From: Alphaproteobacteria bacterium
Lineage (GTDB): Bacteria; Pseudomonadota; Alphaproteobacteria; Micavibrionales; UBA2020
Assembly (NCBI GenBank): GCA_023136145.1
Contig: JAGLRU010000254.1
Coordinates: 1-6,725 of the forward strand
Direction: 5' to 3'
Length of the DNA stretch: 6,725 nt
A program made the position numbers and the translations under genes. The notes under the pieces are model-generated. The model was not told where the DNA came from and ran no database searches. It saw only the letters and a list, made by a program, of their open reading frames with translations. Within the stretch, counting starts at the first letter, position 1. Each line of letters opens with the position of its first letter. Shown piece after piece: positions 1-6,725 of the stretch.

Positions 1-1089
1 ACGGAAGATTTTGAAAAAGCGATTGAGCAGGTGGAAGAAAAGCTTGGTTTATCCGGTCAACCCCGCGCTATTGTTTTTCACGAAAAGGAAGGACGCAAAC
101 ATTGCCATACCGTATGGTCACGCATTAATACTGAGGAAATGAAGGCAATACAGCTTTCTTTTTCAAAGCAAAAATTGCAATCTGTAGCGCGTGAATTATA
201 TCTGGAGCATGATTGGAAAATGCCACGCGGATTGGTCAATAGCAAAGAACGCGATCCGCGCAATTTTACCCTTGCAGAATGGCAGCAAGCCAAGCGTATA
301 GGCAAAGATACGCGCGCAATCAAAGCTGATTTTCAGGACGCATGGGCGATTTCAGATTCAAAGATTGCTTTTACCCATGCCCTACAAGAGCGCGGTTATA
401 AGCTTGCTCGTGGTGATCGGCGCGGTTTTGTTGCTGTTGATTATCAGGGTGAAGTTTACCCTGTATCCCGTTGGACGGGGCTAAAAACAAAACAAGTGCG
501 TGAGCGTTTGGGTGATCTGAAAAATTTACCTAATATTGATGAAACTAAAAGCCTGATTGCTAAGGAAATGCTGCCGAAAATGCAGGATTTTGAAAAAGAA
601 GTGAGCACAGCACAAAAAGAGAAGGCTGTTAAAGCTGAAGAACAGCGCAAAAAACTAGAGATTGAACAGCAAGCTAAACAGAATGCGCTTGCTGCTGCCC
701 TTAAAATACGTCAGTTAAGGGAAGAAAAAATCAGGAAAGCCCGTATAAGGCGTGGCTTAAGAGGTTTGGTAGATCGTTTTACAGGCAAGCGTAAACAAAC
801 TATAGAATGCAATGAACAAGAAAAACAAAAAACTTTTGTGCGGGATAAGCAGGAAAAATCTATCCTCACAATAAAACAAGCCTCGGATCGAGAGATTTTT
901 TTGAAAGCACGTAAACAGCAACAACAAAAATATGTGGTTGAAAAACAGGAGTTACAAAAGGATGCTGAGCATTTTCAGCAAATGAAAACTGCGCCAAAGC
1001 CGGAAGATAGCTACAAAAAAGAATTTTTCAAAAAACGACGAGCTTCTCAAAACAAAGAGCATATCCGCGAACCTACGCATGAGTTGTAA
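1..1089 (+). CDS. MobA/MobL-type relaxase, C-terminal part (5' end outside window)
   Basis: Relaxases nick the origin of transfer and pilot the strand during conjugative mobilization. The frame is open from base 1, so the start and the catalytic tyrosine lie upstream. A GTG at 31 could be read as a start but has no reason to be one. Visible residues 27-36 (HEKEGRKHCH) form the H-x6-H-x-H metal-binding motif of MOBP/MOBQ-type relaxases, followed by VWSRI and, near residue 70, LEHDWKMPRG. Residues about 80-180 (ERDPRNFTLAEWQQAKR, then GDRRGFVAVDYQGEVYPVSRWTG) resemble the conserved extension of alphaproteobacterial mobilization relaxases. From about residue 190 to the end the chain is rich in K, E and Q and probably forms a coiled coil. 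The gene stops with TAA directly before a hairpin and faces the ardA-like gene. The family call is from recognised motifs; the subtype is inferred. Confidence 0.88.
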   Translation, partial: TEDFEKAIEQVEEKLGLSGQPRAIVFHEKEGRKHCHTVWSRINTEEMKAIQLSFSKQKLQSVARELYLEHDWKMPRGLVNSKERDPRNFTLAEWQQAKRIGKDTRAIKADFQDAWAISDSKIAFTHALQERGYKLARGDRRGFVAVDYQGEVYPVSRWTGLKTKQVRERLGDLKNLPNIDETKSLIAKEMLPKMQDFEKEVSTAQKEKAVKAEEQRKKLEIEQQAKQNALAAALKIRQLREEKIRKARIRRGLRGLVDRFTGKRKQTIECNEQEKQKTFVRDKQEKSILTIKQASDREIFLKARKQQQQKYVVEKQELQKDAEHFQQMKTAPKPEDSYKKEFFKKRRASQNKEHIREPTHEL

Positions 1090-1094
1090 TAGTT

Positions 1095-1135
1095 AAAAAA
1101 GGTTGCAGGATAGAACCTGCAACCTTCTGATTTTT
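1095..1135. terminator. Bidirectional rho-independent terminator between convergent genes
   Basis: A perfect 11-bp inverted repeat, AAGGTTGCAGG at 1099-1109 and CCTGCAACCTT at 1116-1126, encloses a 6-base loop. On the minus strand the stem runs directly into a T run (complement of the A run at 1095-1100), which makes a good terminator for the ardA-like gene ending at 1137. On the plus strand CTGATTTTT follows the stem, giving a weaker but plausible terminator for the relaxase gene ending at 1089. Placement between two convergent stop codons supports the call. Confidence 0.8.
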
Positions 1136-1136
1136 C

Positions 1137-1643
1137 CTACAAACAGCGATAGACAAGGTTTTCACCTGCTATTGTGATTTCGCTGTATTCTACGGATAGA
1201 TCACGGGCGATAGCGTCATAGTCAATGTAGAATTGCAGGGCTTCAGGAATAGAGCCATATATGCCGTCTTCAACAAACTGCTCAGCCAGTTCCTTTATAG
1301 TTTCTACATAATAGACATCCATCCAGAATTTATTGGGGTCATCTTTGCTCATGTCAAAGTCATAGCCACATTCCCCTACCGCTAGAATCAAGATGTGCTT
1401 TTCGTATTCTATCCATTCATCTATTTTGTTTATAAAATGGTGAACATTGCACTGATTAACGCCAATGGCTTCAAACAATACAGCATCAAGCGTTTCTCCA
1501 TCTATGAATTGGATTTCAAATTCTTCAACTTGACCTCCAAAATCATTTTTACATTTGGCGTATTTGCTATCGTATTCCTCCATGTTTTTAAAATAAAATC
1601 CGTTTGCTGAAATATCGTATGGCTGGGCGTAAAAAACTGTCAT
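1137..1643 (-). CDS. ardA: ArdA-family antirestriction protein
   Basis: ArdA proteins are acidic mimics of DNA that bind type I restriction-modification enzymes and block them. They are typically carried by plasmids and conjugative elements to protect DNA on entry. The product has 168 residues, the usual ArdA size, with about 34 D/E against 11 K/R by hand count. The C-terminal stretch IPEALQFYIDYDAIARDL (about residues 132-149) matches the most conserved ArdA segment, and the N-terminal MTVFYAQPYDISANGFYF fits the family's opening strand. I chose the ATG at 1643 because AAGAAGGAA lies 7 bases upstream; an ATG 11 codons earlier lacks such a site and would add a basic segment ahead of the family start. 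The gene is convergent with the relaxase and divergent from the restriction-modification gene. The early N-terminal half is less typical, so this is a diverged member. Confidence 0.85.
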   Translation of the reverse strand: MTVFYAQPYDISANGFYFKNMEEYDSKYAKCKNDFGGQVEEFEIQFIDGETLDAVLFEAIGVNQCNVHHFINKIDEWIEYEKHILILAVGECGYDFDMSKDDPNKFWMDVYYVETIKELAEQFVEDGIYGSIPEALQFYIDYDAIARDLSVEYSEITIAGENLVYRCL

Positions 1644-1650
1644 TTTGCTT

Positions 1651-1659
1651 TTCCTTCTT
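1651..1659 (-). promoter_or_regulatory. Ribosome binding site of the ardA-like gene
   Basis: On the minus strand AAGAAGGAA lies 7 bases before the ATG at 1643. It decides the start in favour of this ATG over the in-frame ATG at 1676. Confidence 0.7.
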
Positions 1660-1790
1660 GGAAGTGGGTTGCACATGCAATCCTGCCTCGTGGCGAACAG
1701 GGGGTGTGCAAACGGAAGGAAAAATCGATAAGGTTGGTGCGGCTCACAGCGTAGCGAGAACTCGGTCTTGTCTATTTTTTATGAAGTGCG

Positions 1791-1826
1791 CTGAGGGCAC
1801 AGCCCTAAGTCTTTTATACCTTTTTT
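1791..1826 (+). terminator. Possible terminator-like hairpin with T-rich tail
   Basis: AGGGC (1794-1798) and GCCCT (1802-1806) pair around an ACA loop. CT at 1791-1792 and AG at 1808-1809 extend the stem past one mismatch. The T-rich stretch TCTTTTATACCTTTTTT follows. No gene is seen upstream on the same strand, so it may insulate the downstream operon from read-through, or belong to a different structure such as an origin of transfer. Confidence 0.35.
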
Positions 1827-1886
1827 ACTAAAAGTATTTTGTCTTTAATCTTGTGGATTATTTCAAATACATCTAATTTTTTAACT

Positions 1887-1890
1887 GGAG
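1887..1890 (+). promoter_or_regulatory. Ribosome binding site of the MmeI-like gene
   Basis: GGAG lies 8 bases before the ATG at 1899 and sets the start there. An upstream in-frame TTG at 1839 would add 20 residues absent from the family and has no comparable site. Confidence 0.7.
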
Positions 1891-1898
1891 AAGAGATA

Positions 1899-4673
1899 AT
1901 GCCTTTAAGTTGGAATGAAATTCGCGCCCGCGCTGCCAAATTTTCTGATGAGTGGAAAGATGCCCATTATGAGAAGGGAGAAACGCAAACATTCTACAAC
2001 GAATTTTTTGAAATCTTTGGAATCCGCCGCCGGAATGTGGCTGTGTATGAAGAAAAAGTCAAAAAACTAAATGATAAACAGGGGTTTATTGATTTATTCT
2101 GGCCTAGCCATCTTTTGATTGAGCAAAAATCTGCTGGTAGAGACCTAGCCAAAGCAAGGGTACAAGCTACAGATTACTTTGTTTCGATAACTGAAAAAGA
2201 AAAGCCCCGATATATCCTCTTGTCTGATTTCCAGACATTTGAACTACTTGACCTTGAAGAAAACGAAGAACACCATTTCACCCTTGCCGAACTAGCTGAT
2301 AATGTCCGTCACTTTGCTTTTATCGCAGGGTATCAGCAGCAAAAATACCGTGACCAAGATCCTGCCAATATAGAAGCGTCCGAGCTTATGAGCAATCTCC
2401 ATAAGCATTTAGAGGAAAGCGGTTACACAGGCCATGATCTTGAACGTTTATTGGTACGGATTATGTTCTGCCTATTTGCCGAAGATACAGGCATATTTCC
2501 GATGGAAAGCTTTCTACGCCTGATTGAGGACAGGACAGGAAAAGACGGAAGCGATTTAGGAAGCTGGATCATACATCTTTTTCAGGTTCTCAACACTCCC
2601 GTAAATAAGCGCCAAAATAATCTGGATGAGGATTTGGCAGCGTATCCTTATGTGAACGGTAATCTTTTTGCTGATCCTATTAATATTCCATCTTTTAATA
2701 CGGTCATGCGTGAAGCCTTACTCAAATGTGCATATTTTAATTGGACAAAGGTTTCCCCTGCGTTGTTTGGATCATTGTTCCAGACAGTTATGCTGCCTAT
2801 GGCTCAACGGCAAGGCGGTGCGCATTATACGTCTGAAAAAAATATCCTAAAAGTCATTCAGCCGCTTTTTCTTGATAAACTACAGGCAGAATTTGAGCAT
2901 ATCAAAACCTTGAAAGTTGGACGGCAACAAAAATTTGAGCAACTGCAAAATAAACTTTCAAAGCTTAAATTCTTTGATCCAGCCTGCGGGTGCGGAAATT
3001 TTTTGATCTTGGCCTTTCGAGAAATCAGGGAATTAGAGCTAGATATTTTAGAAGAGCTTTATCCAGCACAAAACCGCCAAACTGTTTTGGATATTGGTTC
3101 TTTGACAAAAATTAGCGTTGACCAGTTTTACGGGATAGAAATTGAAGAATTCCCCGCCCGTATTGCTGAAGCCGCGATGTGGCTGATCGATCATCAGTTA
3201 AATATGAATCTGTCCGAAAGCTTCGGACAAGCATTTGTCAGATTGCCCCTTACAGAATCTGCTCATATTTACCACGGCAATGCCCTGAAAACTGATTGGA
3301 CGGACATTCTTCCTGTCAAGAAATGCAGCTATATCCTCGGCAACCCACCGTTCATCGGCAAAAAAGAACAAACCAAAGAACAAAAAATAGAACTGAACAA
3401 CATCTTTAAAGGAGTCAAAGGTAAAGGGGTACTAGATTACGTAGCGTGCTGGTATCTTAAGGCTGCCCAATATATTCAAGGTACCCATACAAAGGTTGCA
3501 TTCGTTTCCACAAAATCTATTACTCAGGGAGAACAAGTAGGTATTTTGTGGAATGAACTATACAAATATCCTTGTCGGATATTTTTTGCGCATCATACCT
3601 TCAAATGGACAATCGACGAGAAAAAAGCCAAAGGCATGAAAATAGCCTCCGTGCACGTTGTCGTTATTGGTTTTTCAACCCAAGACGTAACACCCAAAAC
3701 GCTCTATGAATACGAAAATGTTTTATCTGACCCACATGCCATTACAGTAAGTAAAATCAATCCGTATTTAGTCGAAGGTGCTGATACCGTAGTTCTGAGA
3801 AGAAGCAAGCCCTTATGTTCTGTTTCTGAAATAAGTAAAGGCAGCGAAGCTACAGACTTTGGTTATCTCATTTTGAATAGGAGTGAAAAAGATGAACTTA
3901 TTAAAAAAGAACCCTCATCTAAAAAGTGGATTAAACGCTTAATAGGAGGGGAAGAACTAATAAACAACATTGAACGTTATTGCTTATGGCTCATAGATAC
4001 GACTCCTGCTGAATTAAGGGCGATGCCTATAGTGATGGCAAGGATAAAAGCTGTTAGAAAAGAAAGGCTGAAAAGCAGTAAACTAAGAACTGTAGAGTGG
4101 GCACAAAAGCCTGCTCTTTTTAGTGAAAACAGACAACCGAGCACTGATTATCTTGCTATCCCTAAGGTTTCGTCTGAGCGAAGAAATTATATACCTATTG
4201 GTTTTGTAGATAAGGAATGGATTGCTACAGGAAGTGTTCAGACTCTTGCTAATGCAACCTGTTATGAATTTGGTGTATTAAGTTCTGAAATGCACATGTC
4301 ATGGATGCGTTATGTAGCAGGAAGAATGAAAAGTGATTATCAATATTCAAATACTATCGTTTACAATAATTTTCCGTGGCCGGAAGCAAATAAGAAGGAC
4401 AAAGAGAATATAGAAACTAAGGCTCAGGCTGTACTGGATGCCAGAGAACAATTCCCGGATAGCACGCTGGATGATTTATACGATCCCAACACAATGCCAC
4501 CTGTATTGCTGAAAGCACACCAAGTGCTTGATAAGGTCGTAGATAAAGCCTACCGCAAAGTCGCTTTCAAAGATGAAAAAGAACGCATTGAGTTTCTTTT
4601 CGAACGTTACCAAAAACTTGTTGAACCACTTATTCCGCAGGAAAAGAAAAAACGCCGAAAAAAGAGGGCTTAG
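1899..4673 (+). CDS. MmeI-like type IIL (IIG) restriction-modification enzyme: fused endonuclease, adenine methyltransferase and specificity domain
   Basis: MmeI-like enzymes are single chains that cut DNA at a fixed distance from their site and methylate an adenine (N6) in one strand of that site using S-adenosylmethionine. The 924-residue length is close to MmeI (about 919). In order: an N-terminal nuclease with D65-x9-E75-x-K77 (in IDLFWPSHLLIEQKSAG), the same spacing as the MmeI catalytic triad; a helical linker to about 300; GAHYTS at 307-312; methyltransferase motif I FFDPACGCGNFL at 358-369; YGIEIEEFPARIAEAAMWL at 411-429; the catalytic NPPF at 482-485; and a target-recognition region of about 620-820 with IERYCLWLID and SDYQYSNTIVYNNFPWP. 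A helical C-terminal tail follows, with LDDLYDPNTMPPVLLKAHQ. All key residues are present, so activity is expected. The recognition sequence cannot be read from the protein. The gene is followed after 11 bases by the PHP-ATPase gene, suggesting one operon. Loss of cleavage with retained methylation cannot be excluded. Confidence 0.92.
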   Translation: MPLSWNEIRARAAKFSDEWKDAHYEKGETQTFYNEFFEIFGIRRRNVAVYEEKVKKLNDKQGFIDLFWPSHLLIEQKSAGRDLAKARVQATDYFVSITEKEKPRYILLSDFQTFELLDLEENEEHHFTLAELADNVRHFAFIAGYQQQKYRDQDPANIEASELMSNLHKHLEESGYTGHDLERLLVRIMFCLFAEDTGIFPMESFLRLIEDRTGKDGSDLGSWIIHLFQVLNTPVNKRQNNLDEDLAAYPYVNGNLFADPINIPSFNTVMREALLKCAYFNWTKVSPALFGSLFQTVMLPMAQRQGGAHYTSEKNILKVIQPLFLDKLQAEFEHIKTLKVGRQQKFEQLQNKLSKLKFFDPACGCGNFLILAFREIRELELDILEELYPAQNRQTVLDIGSLTKISVDQFYGIEIEEFPARIAEAAMWLIDHQLNMNLSESFGQAFVRLPLTESAHIYHGNALKTDWTDILPVKKCSYILGNPPFIGKKEQTKEQKIELNNIFKGVKGKGVLDYVACWYLKAAQYIQGTHTKVAFVSTKSITQGEQVGILWNELYKYPCRIFFAHHTFKWTIDEKKAKGMKIASVHVVVIGFSTQDVTPKTLYEYENVLSDPHAITVSKINPYLVEGADTVVLRRSKPLCSVSEISKGSEATDFGYLILNRSEKDELIKKEPSSKKWIKRLIGGEELINNIERYCLWLIDTTPAELRAMPIVMARIKAVRKERLKSSKLRTVEWAQKPALFSENRQPSTDYLAIPKVSSERRNYIPIGFVDKEWIATGSVQTLANATCYEFGVLSSEMHMSWMRYVAGRMKSDYQYSNTIVYNNFPWPEANKKDKENIETKAQAVLDAREQFPDSTLDDLYDPNTMPPVLLKAHQVLDKVVDKAYRKVAFKDEKERIEFLFERYQKLVEPLIPQEKKKRRKKRA

Positions 4674-4676
4674 AGG
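4672..4676 (+). promoter_or_regulatory. Ribosome binding site of the PHP-ATPase gene, overlapping the upstream stop codon
   Basis: AGAGG overlaps the TAG stop of the MmeI-like gene and lies 8 bases before the ATG at 4685. This tight arrangement supports co-transcription and possibly coupled translation. Confidence 0.6.
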
Positions 4677-4684
4677 ATTAAGAT

Positions 4685-6421
4685 ATGACAAAATTTACCA
4701 GAGGATCAGAATGGCGCAAATGGGATGTTCAAATCCAAACTCGTTTAGATTCTGATTATAAGGTTCTAGGAAAAGATCACGGATTGTCTGATGACGATTT
4801 TCAAAGTTTAAAAGAGTTAAGTGGTTTAAATGACGATGAAATTACGAAGAAAGAGAAGCAAATTTCTGCTGAAAAATATGCTCGTTTGGTACTTTCATAT
4901 ACCCAATTATTTACAGATATAAAAGTTCTCTGCCTGACAGATCATAATATAGGTACAGAACTAGATTCTTTTTTGAGTGAAGCAAAAAACTATAAAGTAA
5001 AAGTCATCCCCGGTGTCGAAGTCTCTTCTACCCAAGGTATACATATGCTTTGCCTGTTTAACCCTGATATGAAATGGAAAGAAACTTGGGCAGAGTCCAT
5101 ATCTCATCTTATGACTGAGTTGAATTGTTCTACCCCCTTTGATCAAAATGAACAGCCTGAAAACTGCGACCTATCTTCACAAGATATAATGAAAAAAGTT
5201 TCGGAGAAAGCCGGCTTAGTTATCTTTGCCCATATAGGCACAGATAATGGACTATTCAAGAACATAGCAACAGCAAACGGTGGTAAAGCGCACATAGGAA
5301 TCTATAAAGAAAAAGAATGTGTTGCCGTTCAAATTCCGACTATTGGCAAGCTAAGTGACAAAGCAAAAAATATTATTGAAGGGCGTGACCCAAATTACGG
5401 GAAGAAAAGTGTTGCTCAATTCAGATGTTCAGATAGCCGTAATTTGAAGGAAATCGGTTCAGGATATACATGGGTTAAAGCCAATCCAAATTTTCAAGGG
5501 CTAGAACAAGCTATTGTTGAACATAAAGAACGCCTAACTTTAAAATCAAAACCGGAGCTATTAAAACGTATAGAGCTTAATAGTACTAAGATTATCGAAA
5601 GAATTTCTATAGACAAAAAGGATGCATCTGATTTAAAAAAAGAAAATTGGTTTATCGAGAATGAAGTTCTCTTAAATCCCGGTCTAGTTTCTATCATAGG
5701 CAATAAAGGAAGTGGTAAAAGTGCATTAGCTGACATTATTGGGTTACTGGGAAACAGTCACCAGTTTAAAGACTTTTCATTTTTAAATGCTAAAAAATTC
5801 AAAAAAGGAAAAACGCCGAAAGCATCACACTTTGAAGCATCCTTACGTTGGTATAGCAATGAAGAAACAGCAACGATTTGTTTAAATAATAAGCCACCGG
5901 AAAATGCCACTGAAAAAATTAAATATATACCTCAAAATTATTTAGAGAAAATATGTAACAATGTTGAAGAAACAGCAAATTCAGCGTTTGATGAAGAAAT
6001 ACAAGAAGTCATATTTTCTCATGTTCCATATGAAGAAAGGCTCAGAACAGCATCGTTACTCGACCTAATAATGCTAAAAACCAAACAGATTGGTTCTAAT
6101 TGTGCTTTGCTCAGAGAAGAACTTAGCGGTATCAATACACAAATAATCATTATCGAAAATAAATTATCAAAGAAATCCAAAAAGCTTTTAGACGAAAAAA
6201 TCGAAGAAAAAGAAAACCAACTGAAGGCGATTAAAGAGCCTGAAAAAGTTTTGCCGCCAGATCAAAATGATGCATCACAAGAGGAAAACAAAAAGTTTGT
6301 TGCTCAGTTGGAAGCTCTAAGAAAGACTGTCACAAAGTTAGAAGTAAAACATCAAGAATCTAATAAAAAAATAAGCACGTTAAATACTAACGCAGATTCA
6401 ACAGCCAAGTGCATAAATTAA
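4685..6421 (+). CDS. TrlF-type PHP-domain/P-loop ATPase, C-terminally truncated by an IS30-family element
   Basis: The 578-residue product joins a PHP (polymerase and histidinol phosphatase) phosphoesterase-like domain, about residues 1-285, to an SMC/ABC-like ATPase. It opens with RGSEWRKWD, typical of TrlF-family proteins. PHP landmarks kept are LTDHN (D86, H87), IPGVEVSS (E112), H120, IFAHIG (H183) and D250. The first metal motif, normally HxH, reads Q16-I-Q18, and the usual DxH near 250 reads D-S-R. Walker A is GNKGSGKS at 339-346, followed by YIPQNYLE at 414-421. A charged, probably coiled-coil segment then runs from about 465. No ABC signature, Walker B or switch histidine follows, although intact relatives are much longer. 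The last codons, from about 571, probably belong to the inserted IS, which also supplies the stop. The fragment is likely inactive as an ATPase; the PHP domain could still fold. The gene is AT-richer than its upstream partner. Function in intact form is probably nucleic-acid processing in defence, which is an inference. Confidence 0.8.
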   Translation: MTKFTRGSEWRKWDVQIQTRLDSDYKVLGKDHGLSDDDFQSLKELSGLNDDEITKKEKQISAEKYARLVLSYTQLFTDIKVLCLTDHNIGTELDSFLSEAKNYKVKVIPGVEVSSTQGIHMLCLFNPDMKWKETWAESISHLMTELNCSTPFDQNEQPENCDLSSQDIMKKVSEKAGLVIFAHIGTDNGLFKNIATANGGKAHIGIYKEKECVAVQIPTIGKLSDKAKNIIEGRDPNYGKKSVAQFRCSDSRNLKEIGSGYTWVKANPNFQGLEQAIVEHKERLTLKSKPELLKRIELNSTKIIERISIDKKDASDLKKENWFIENEVLLNPGLVSIIGNKGSGKSALADIIGLLGNSHQFKDFSFLNAKKFKKGKTPKASHFEASLRWYSNEETATICLNNKPPENATEKIKYIPQNYLEKICNNVEETANSAFDEEIQEVIFSHVPYEERLRTASLLDLIMLKTKQIGSNCALLREELSGINTQIIIIENKLSKKSKKLLDEKIEEKENQLKAIKEPEKVLPPDQNDASQEENKKFVAQLEALRKTVTKLEVKHQESNKKISTLNTNADSTAKCIN

Positions 6422-6725
6422 GAGCTATATAGGCCAGATGAGGTTATCGAGGATTTCTTACAAAGGAGATCCGAGATGTCAAAAGTTTACTCCCATCTGA
6501 CCCGAGACCAACGATGCCAGATTTATGCCCTCAAGAAAAGGGGATTTACGCAAAGGGAAATTGCCGTAGATATTGGCGTCAACCAGGGAACGATCAGTCG
6601 TGAATTGTCTCGAAACAAGGGATTACGCGGCTATCGTTTTTTGCAAGCGCACCGCTTTGCTGTGCAAAGAGGCTCGGCAAGAAGGAGTGTGCCTCTTGTA
6701 ATGACGCCTTGCCTCATCGCACGTG
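6395..6725 (+). mobile_element. IS30-family insertion sequence, left end and 5' part (right end outside window)
   Basis: The transposase start at 6476 and the abrupt end of the PHP-ATPase frame at 6421 show an IS inserted into that gene. I place the left end near 6395 because GATTCAACAGCCAAGTGCA resembles, from memory, IS30-family termini and lies where an inverted repeat would be expected, about 80 bases before the transposase start. The right inverted repeat and the target duplication are outside the window, so the exact base is unproven. Confidence 0.6.
6476..6725 (+). CDS. IS30-family transposase, N-terminal part (3' end outside window)
   Basis: The visible 83 codons read MSKVYSHLTRDQRCQIYALK, then RGFTQREIAVDIGVNQGTIS and RELSRNKGLRGY, then a basic stretch. 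This is the N-terminal helix-turn-helix of IS30-family transposases, with the QIYALK, IA..(I/L)G, TISREL and GLRGYR hallmarks, and it recognises the element's terminal repeats. The DDE catalytic core lies beyond the window edge. AAAGGAGAT at 6462-6470 is a strong ribosome binding site and fixes the ATG. The frame is open to the last base. Confidence 0.92.
   Translation, partial: MSKVYSHLTRDQRCQIYALKKRGFTQREIAVDIGVNQGTISRELSRNKGLRGYRFLQAHRFAVQRGSARRSVPLVMTPCLIAR

Larger units (their letters stand above)
1644..1898. other. Divergent intergenic region with several small inverted repeats
   Basis: This gap separates the 5' ends of ardA (minus) and the MmeI-like gene (plus), so promoters for both should lie here. 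I could not pick out a convincing -35/-10 pair; TTGTGG at 1851 and TAATTT at 1874 are only weak matches. Structures seen: TTGCA-CA-TGCAA at about 1669-1680, close upstream of ardA, which could be an operator; CGAG-AA-CTCG at 1755-1764; and AGGGC-ACA-GCCCT at 1794-1806. The part from 1660 to 1810 is visibly GC-richer than the stretch from 1810 to 1898. I see no credible protein gene in it. Confidence 0.6.

Noticed and set aside
1395..1610. Plus-strand open frame of 71 codons opposite ardA
   Set aside because: It lies entirely within the well-supported ardA-like gene on the other strand. Its hydrophobic content is the expected mirror of an acidic protein.
1644..1676. Longer ardA start at 1676 (11 extra residues)
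   Set aside because: The extension is short and basic with no ribosome binding site, whereas AAGAAGGAA stands 7 bases before the ATG at 1643.
1604..1831. Plus-strand open frame of 75 codons in the divergent intergenic region
   Set aside because: It starts inside the antisense of ardA, lacks a ribosome binding site, has no recognisable domain and crosses the hairpin at 1794-1806.
1839..1898. Earlier TTG start for the MmeI-like gene
   Set aside because: The added residues do not look like the family, and GGAG at 1887 supports the ATG at 1899.
4573..4755. Plus-strand open frame of 60 codons spanning the junction of the two operon genes
   Set aside because: It overlaps the ends of two well-supported genes in another frame and has no motif of its own.
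1..6725. CRISPR array, tRNA or rRNA genes
   Set aside because: I saw no regularly spaced direct repeats and no tRNA- or rRNA-like stretches on either strand.

Overview
The window looks like part of a mobilizable accessory element (plasmid, or integrated conjugative/mobilizable island) from a moderately AT-rich proteobacterium. An alphaproteobacterium is my best guess: the relaxase most resembles the MobA/MobL-type relaxases common on alphaproteobacterial plasmids. That assignment rests on remembered protein resemblance, not on a search.

Layout from left to right: (1) The 3' part of a relaxase gene enters from the left edge (1-1089, +). It carries the histidine metal-binding motif of the nuclease domain and a long charged tail. 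(2) A strong hairpin at 1099-1126 sits between two convergent genes and probably terminates both. (3) An ArdA-type antirestriction gene lies on the minus strand (1137-1643). (4) A 255-base divergent intergenic stretch (1644-1898) holds several small inverted repeats and perhaps promoters or an origin of transfer. (5) A complete MmeI-like type IIL (type IIG) restriction-modification protein of 924 residues follows (1899-4673, +). Its nuclease residues, S-adenosylmethionine-binding motif and NPPF catalytic motif are all visible. (6) Eleven bases later, and so probably in the same operon, is a PHP-domain plus P-loop ATPase of the TrlF type (4685-6421, +). Its PHP metal ligands are partly replaced and its C-terminal half is missing. 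(7) The gene is cut by an IS30-family insertion sequence. The IS probably begins near 6395, and its transposase starts at 6476 and runs off the right edge.

Read together, the relaxase moves the element, ArdA would protect incoming DNA from host type I restriction, and the MmeI-like enzyme plus PHP-ATPase form a candidate two-gene defence cargo. The IS30 insertion has probably disabled the second gene. The most interesting points are the restriction-modification/PHP-ATPase pairing and the QxQ replacement of the first PHP metal-binding motif.
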